From NCBI GenBank assembly GCA_965279285.1, contig OZ257147.1, positions 558,001 to 622,000 on the forward strand: a stretch of DNA of 64,000 nucleotides. The letters are read 5' to 3'. Source of the DNA: G965279335 sp965279285. Its GTDB lineage: Bacteria; Pseudomonadota; Gammaproteobacteria; DSM-16500. The translations under genes were made by a program, and so were the position numbers. Shown here piece by piece: positions 63,064 to 64,000 of the stretch; positions within the stretch are counted from its first letter, which is position 1; every line of letters begins with the position of its first letter. The notes under the pieces were generated by a model, which saw only the letters and a list, made by a program, of their open reading frames with translations, made no database searches and had not been told where the DNA came from.

Positions 63064-64000
63064 TTATAGAGGATTCATTTTTGTTAGCATATTCTGGACA
63101 GCCTCGAGACAAGCATAATCTGTTGGTGCTTGTTGTGGAGCAGATTTAAAAATTCCGATAGGATAAAAACGACTATTTGGAATTTCAGGAATACGGTGAG
63201 CAATTGCCATCCCAGGATTAGCTTGGATAGCACAGGTGTGTAATACCGGCCCATATAAAAAGTTGCCAGGCACTCTTTTTTGCATAAACTCCATAACTTC
63301 ACCTTGCTTTTGATCGTGTATCCCTCGATCATATGGGGCAAGTGTTAATTTGATTGCGCTACCGGCTATATGTTCATGCGCATGAGACGCTTGATTATTA
63401 TTCATGACAGAAAGCATAAATTTGGAATCATGTTTTATCTGGATAGGAGCTACAAACTCAATAGTTGGTGTCATACCTGTCCCAACTGCATCACGAAAAG
63501 AAATACTCGTAATGATCGGCGTGCTAGCAAAATCAAAACGTCGATGCCCACGGCTATCGTGAACAAATTCTTCATCGGCTTCTTTAGCTGCTGTTTCTGG
63601 AATTAAATTAGTAAGAGCATGTTTTTCATCTTTACATTCTAAGAAACCAGCCGCCACAGAGCGTAAGCTCCATGCATCTTTTCTGGTGATGATAGCAACG
63701 TTATTATCTTTTGAAATAAAAGGTGCCAATACTCCGGTTTTGAAAAACTCTTTTTGCGATACAGCGCTTCCAGCAACGTTAGCTTTTTTTATGTCTCCTA
63801 GTGCAACAAGGAAAGCATAATCTACTTGTACTGCCTCTAAATAAAGAGTGTTGTTGGTGGTGTCATACCCTGCACCGGTTAATAGCATTTGCTTGCCATT
63901 ATAAAATTTTTTATTTTCTTGAAGTTTTGCTAATTTTTGAGCGTAAATTTTTTGTTCTTCTGGCAGTAAAGAAACGGTAGGTAAGGCGCCATAGTTTGCA
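63064..64000 (-). CDS. Possible Nudix-fold protein, 5' end outside window
   Basis: The frame stays open to the window edge (upstream codons read NYGALPTVSLLPEEQKIY), so an ATG at 63888 is internal. VAAGFLECKDEK...ETAAKEADEEF resembles a Nudix box, with the G...E spacing and a KEADEEF in place of REUxEE. The rest (FVAPIQIKHDSKFMLSVMN, HEHIAGSAIKLTLAPYDRG) suits a beta-rich catalytic domain with an unusual insertion in the box. The Nudix assignment is tentative. The 3' end is intact and followed by a REP unit. Confidence 0.55.
   Translation of the reverse strand, partial: ANYGALPTVSLLPEEQKIYAQKLAKLQENKKFYNGKQMLLTGAGYDTTNNTLYLEAVQVDYAFLVALGDIKKANVAGSAVSQKEFFKTGVLAPFISKDNNVAIITRKDAWSLRSVAAGFLECKDEKHALTNLIPETAAKEADEEFVHDSRGHRRFDFASTPIITSISFRDAVGTGMTPTIEFVAPIQIKHDSKFMLSVMNNNQASHAHEHIAGSAIKLTLAPYDRGIHDQKQGEVMEFMQKRVPGNFLYGPVLHTCAIQANPGMAIAHRIPEIPNSRFYPIGIFKSAPQQAPTDYACLEAVQNMLTKMNPL

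Noticed and set aside
1..64000. tRNA or rRNA genes
   Set aside because: I scanned the intergenic gaps for cloverleaf and rRNA-like segments and saw none; a tRNAscan run would settle this.

Overview
The window is AT-rich DNA from a gammaproteobacterium. FadL-type porin, AcnA aconitase, PAS-LuxR regulators, HipBA and large ankyrin, VWA and cupin proteins with low-complexity tails suggest a host-associated member of the Legionellales (Legionella, Coxiella, Berkiella or Aquicella-like). That placement is inferred from gene content only. The intergenic spaces are full of palindromic repeats.

Region 1 (about 1.7-23.6 kb) is a trans-acyltransferase polyketide synthase locus. A leftward operon encodes a carrier protein, a Cys-to-Ser ketosynthase decarboxylase, an HMG-CoA-synthase-like enzyme and an enoyl-CoA hydratase, which is the beta-branching cassette. 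A rightward unit encodes a free malonyl acyltransferase and one 5730-residue synthase: methyltransferase-GNAT-ACP loading module, KS-ECH2-ACP, KS-ACP, KS-ACP, KS-KR-ACP, KS-degenerate DH-ACP-TE. The cassette, the free AT and the embedded ECH2 form a self-consistent pathway for a branched hexaketide-sized product. The loading and first modules recall pederin/onnamide-type systems. No phosphopantetheinyl transferase is visible.

Region 2 (23.7-50.2 kb) mixes uncharacterised, possibly secreted proteins (membrane protein with disordered tail, bicupin and its broken paralogue, ankyrin protein with a macro-like segment) with signalling and housekeeping genes: PAS-LuxR regulator, adenylate cyclase, GGDEF-EAL protein, BON protein, FadL porin, aconitase, KAP NTPase and PspC. 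Several REP/MITE-like families fill the gaps, including one element nested in another with a 9-bp target duplication.

Region 3 (50.4-61.5 kb) is bracketed by two nearly identical IS110-family elements in inverted orientation. Both carry a stop codon exactly where the catalytic Glu of the DEDD transposase should be. The non-coding leader of each folds as a bridge RNA, and its target-loop guides match the actual insertion flanks. Between them lie a prophage fragment (replication protein, zinc protein, possible antiterminator), a MerR/TipAS regulator, hipBA with a clear promoter and operators, and a VWA protein interrupted by one in-frame stop.

Region 4 (61.6-64 kb) holds a VOC protein with a histone-like lysine-rich tail, a Phd/VapC toxin-antitoxin pair, and the 3' part of a possible Nudix protein cut by the window edge. 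The first gene of the window, a putative 2-oxoglutarate/Fe(II) oxygenase-like protein, is likewise cut at its 5' end.
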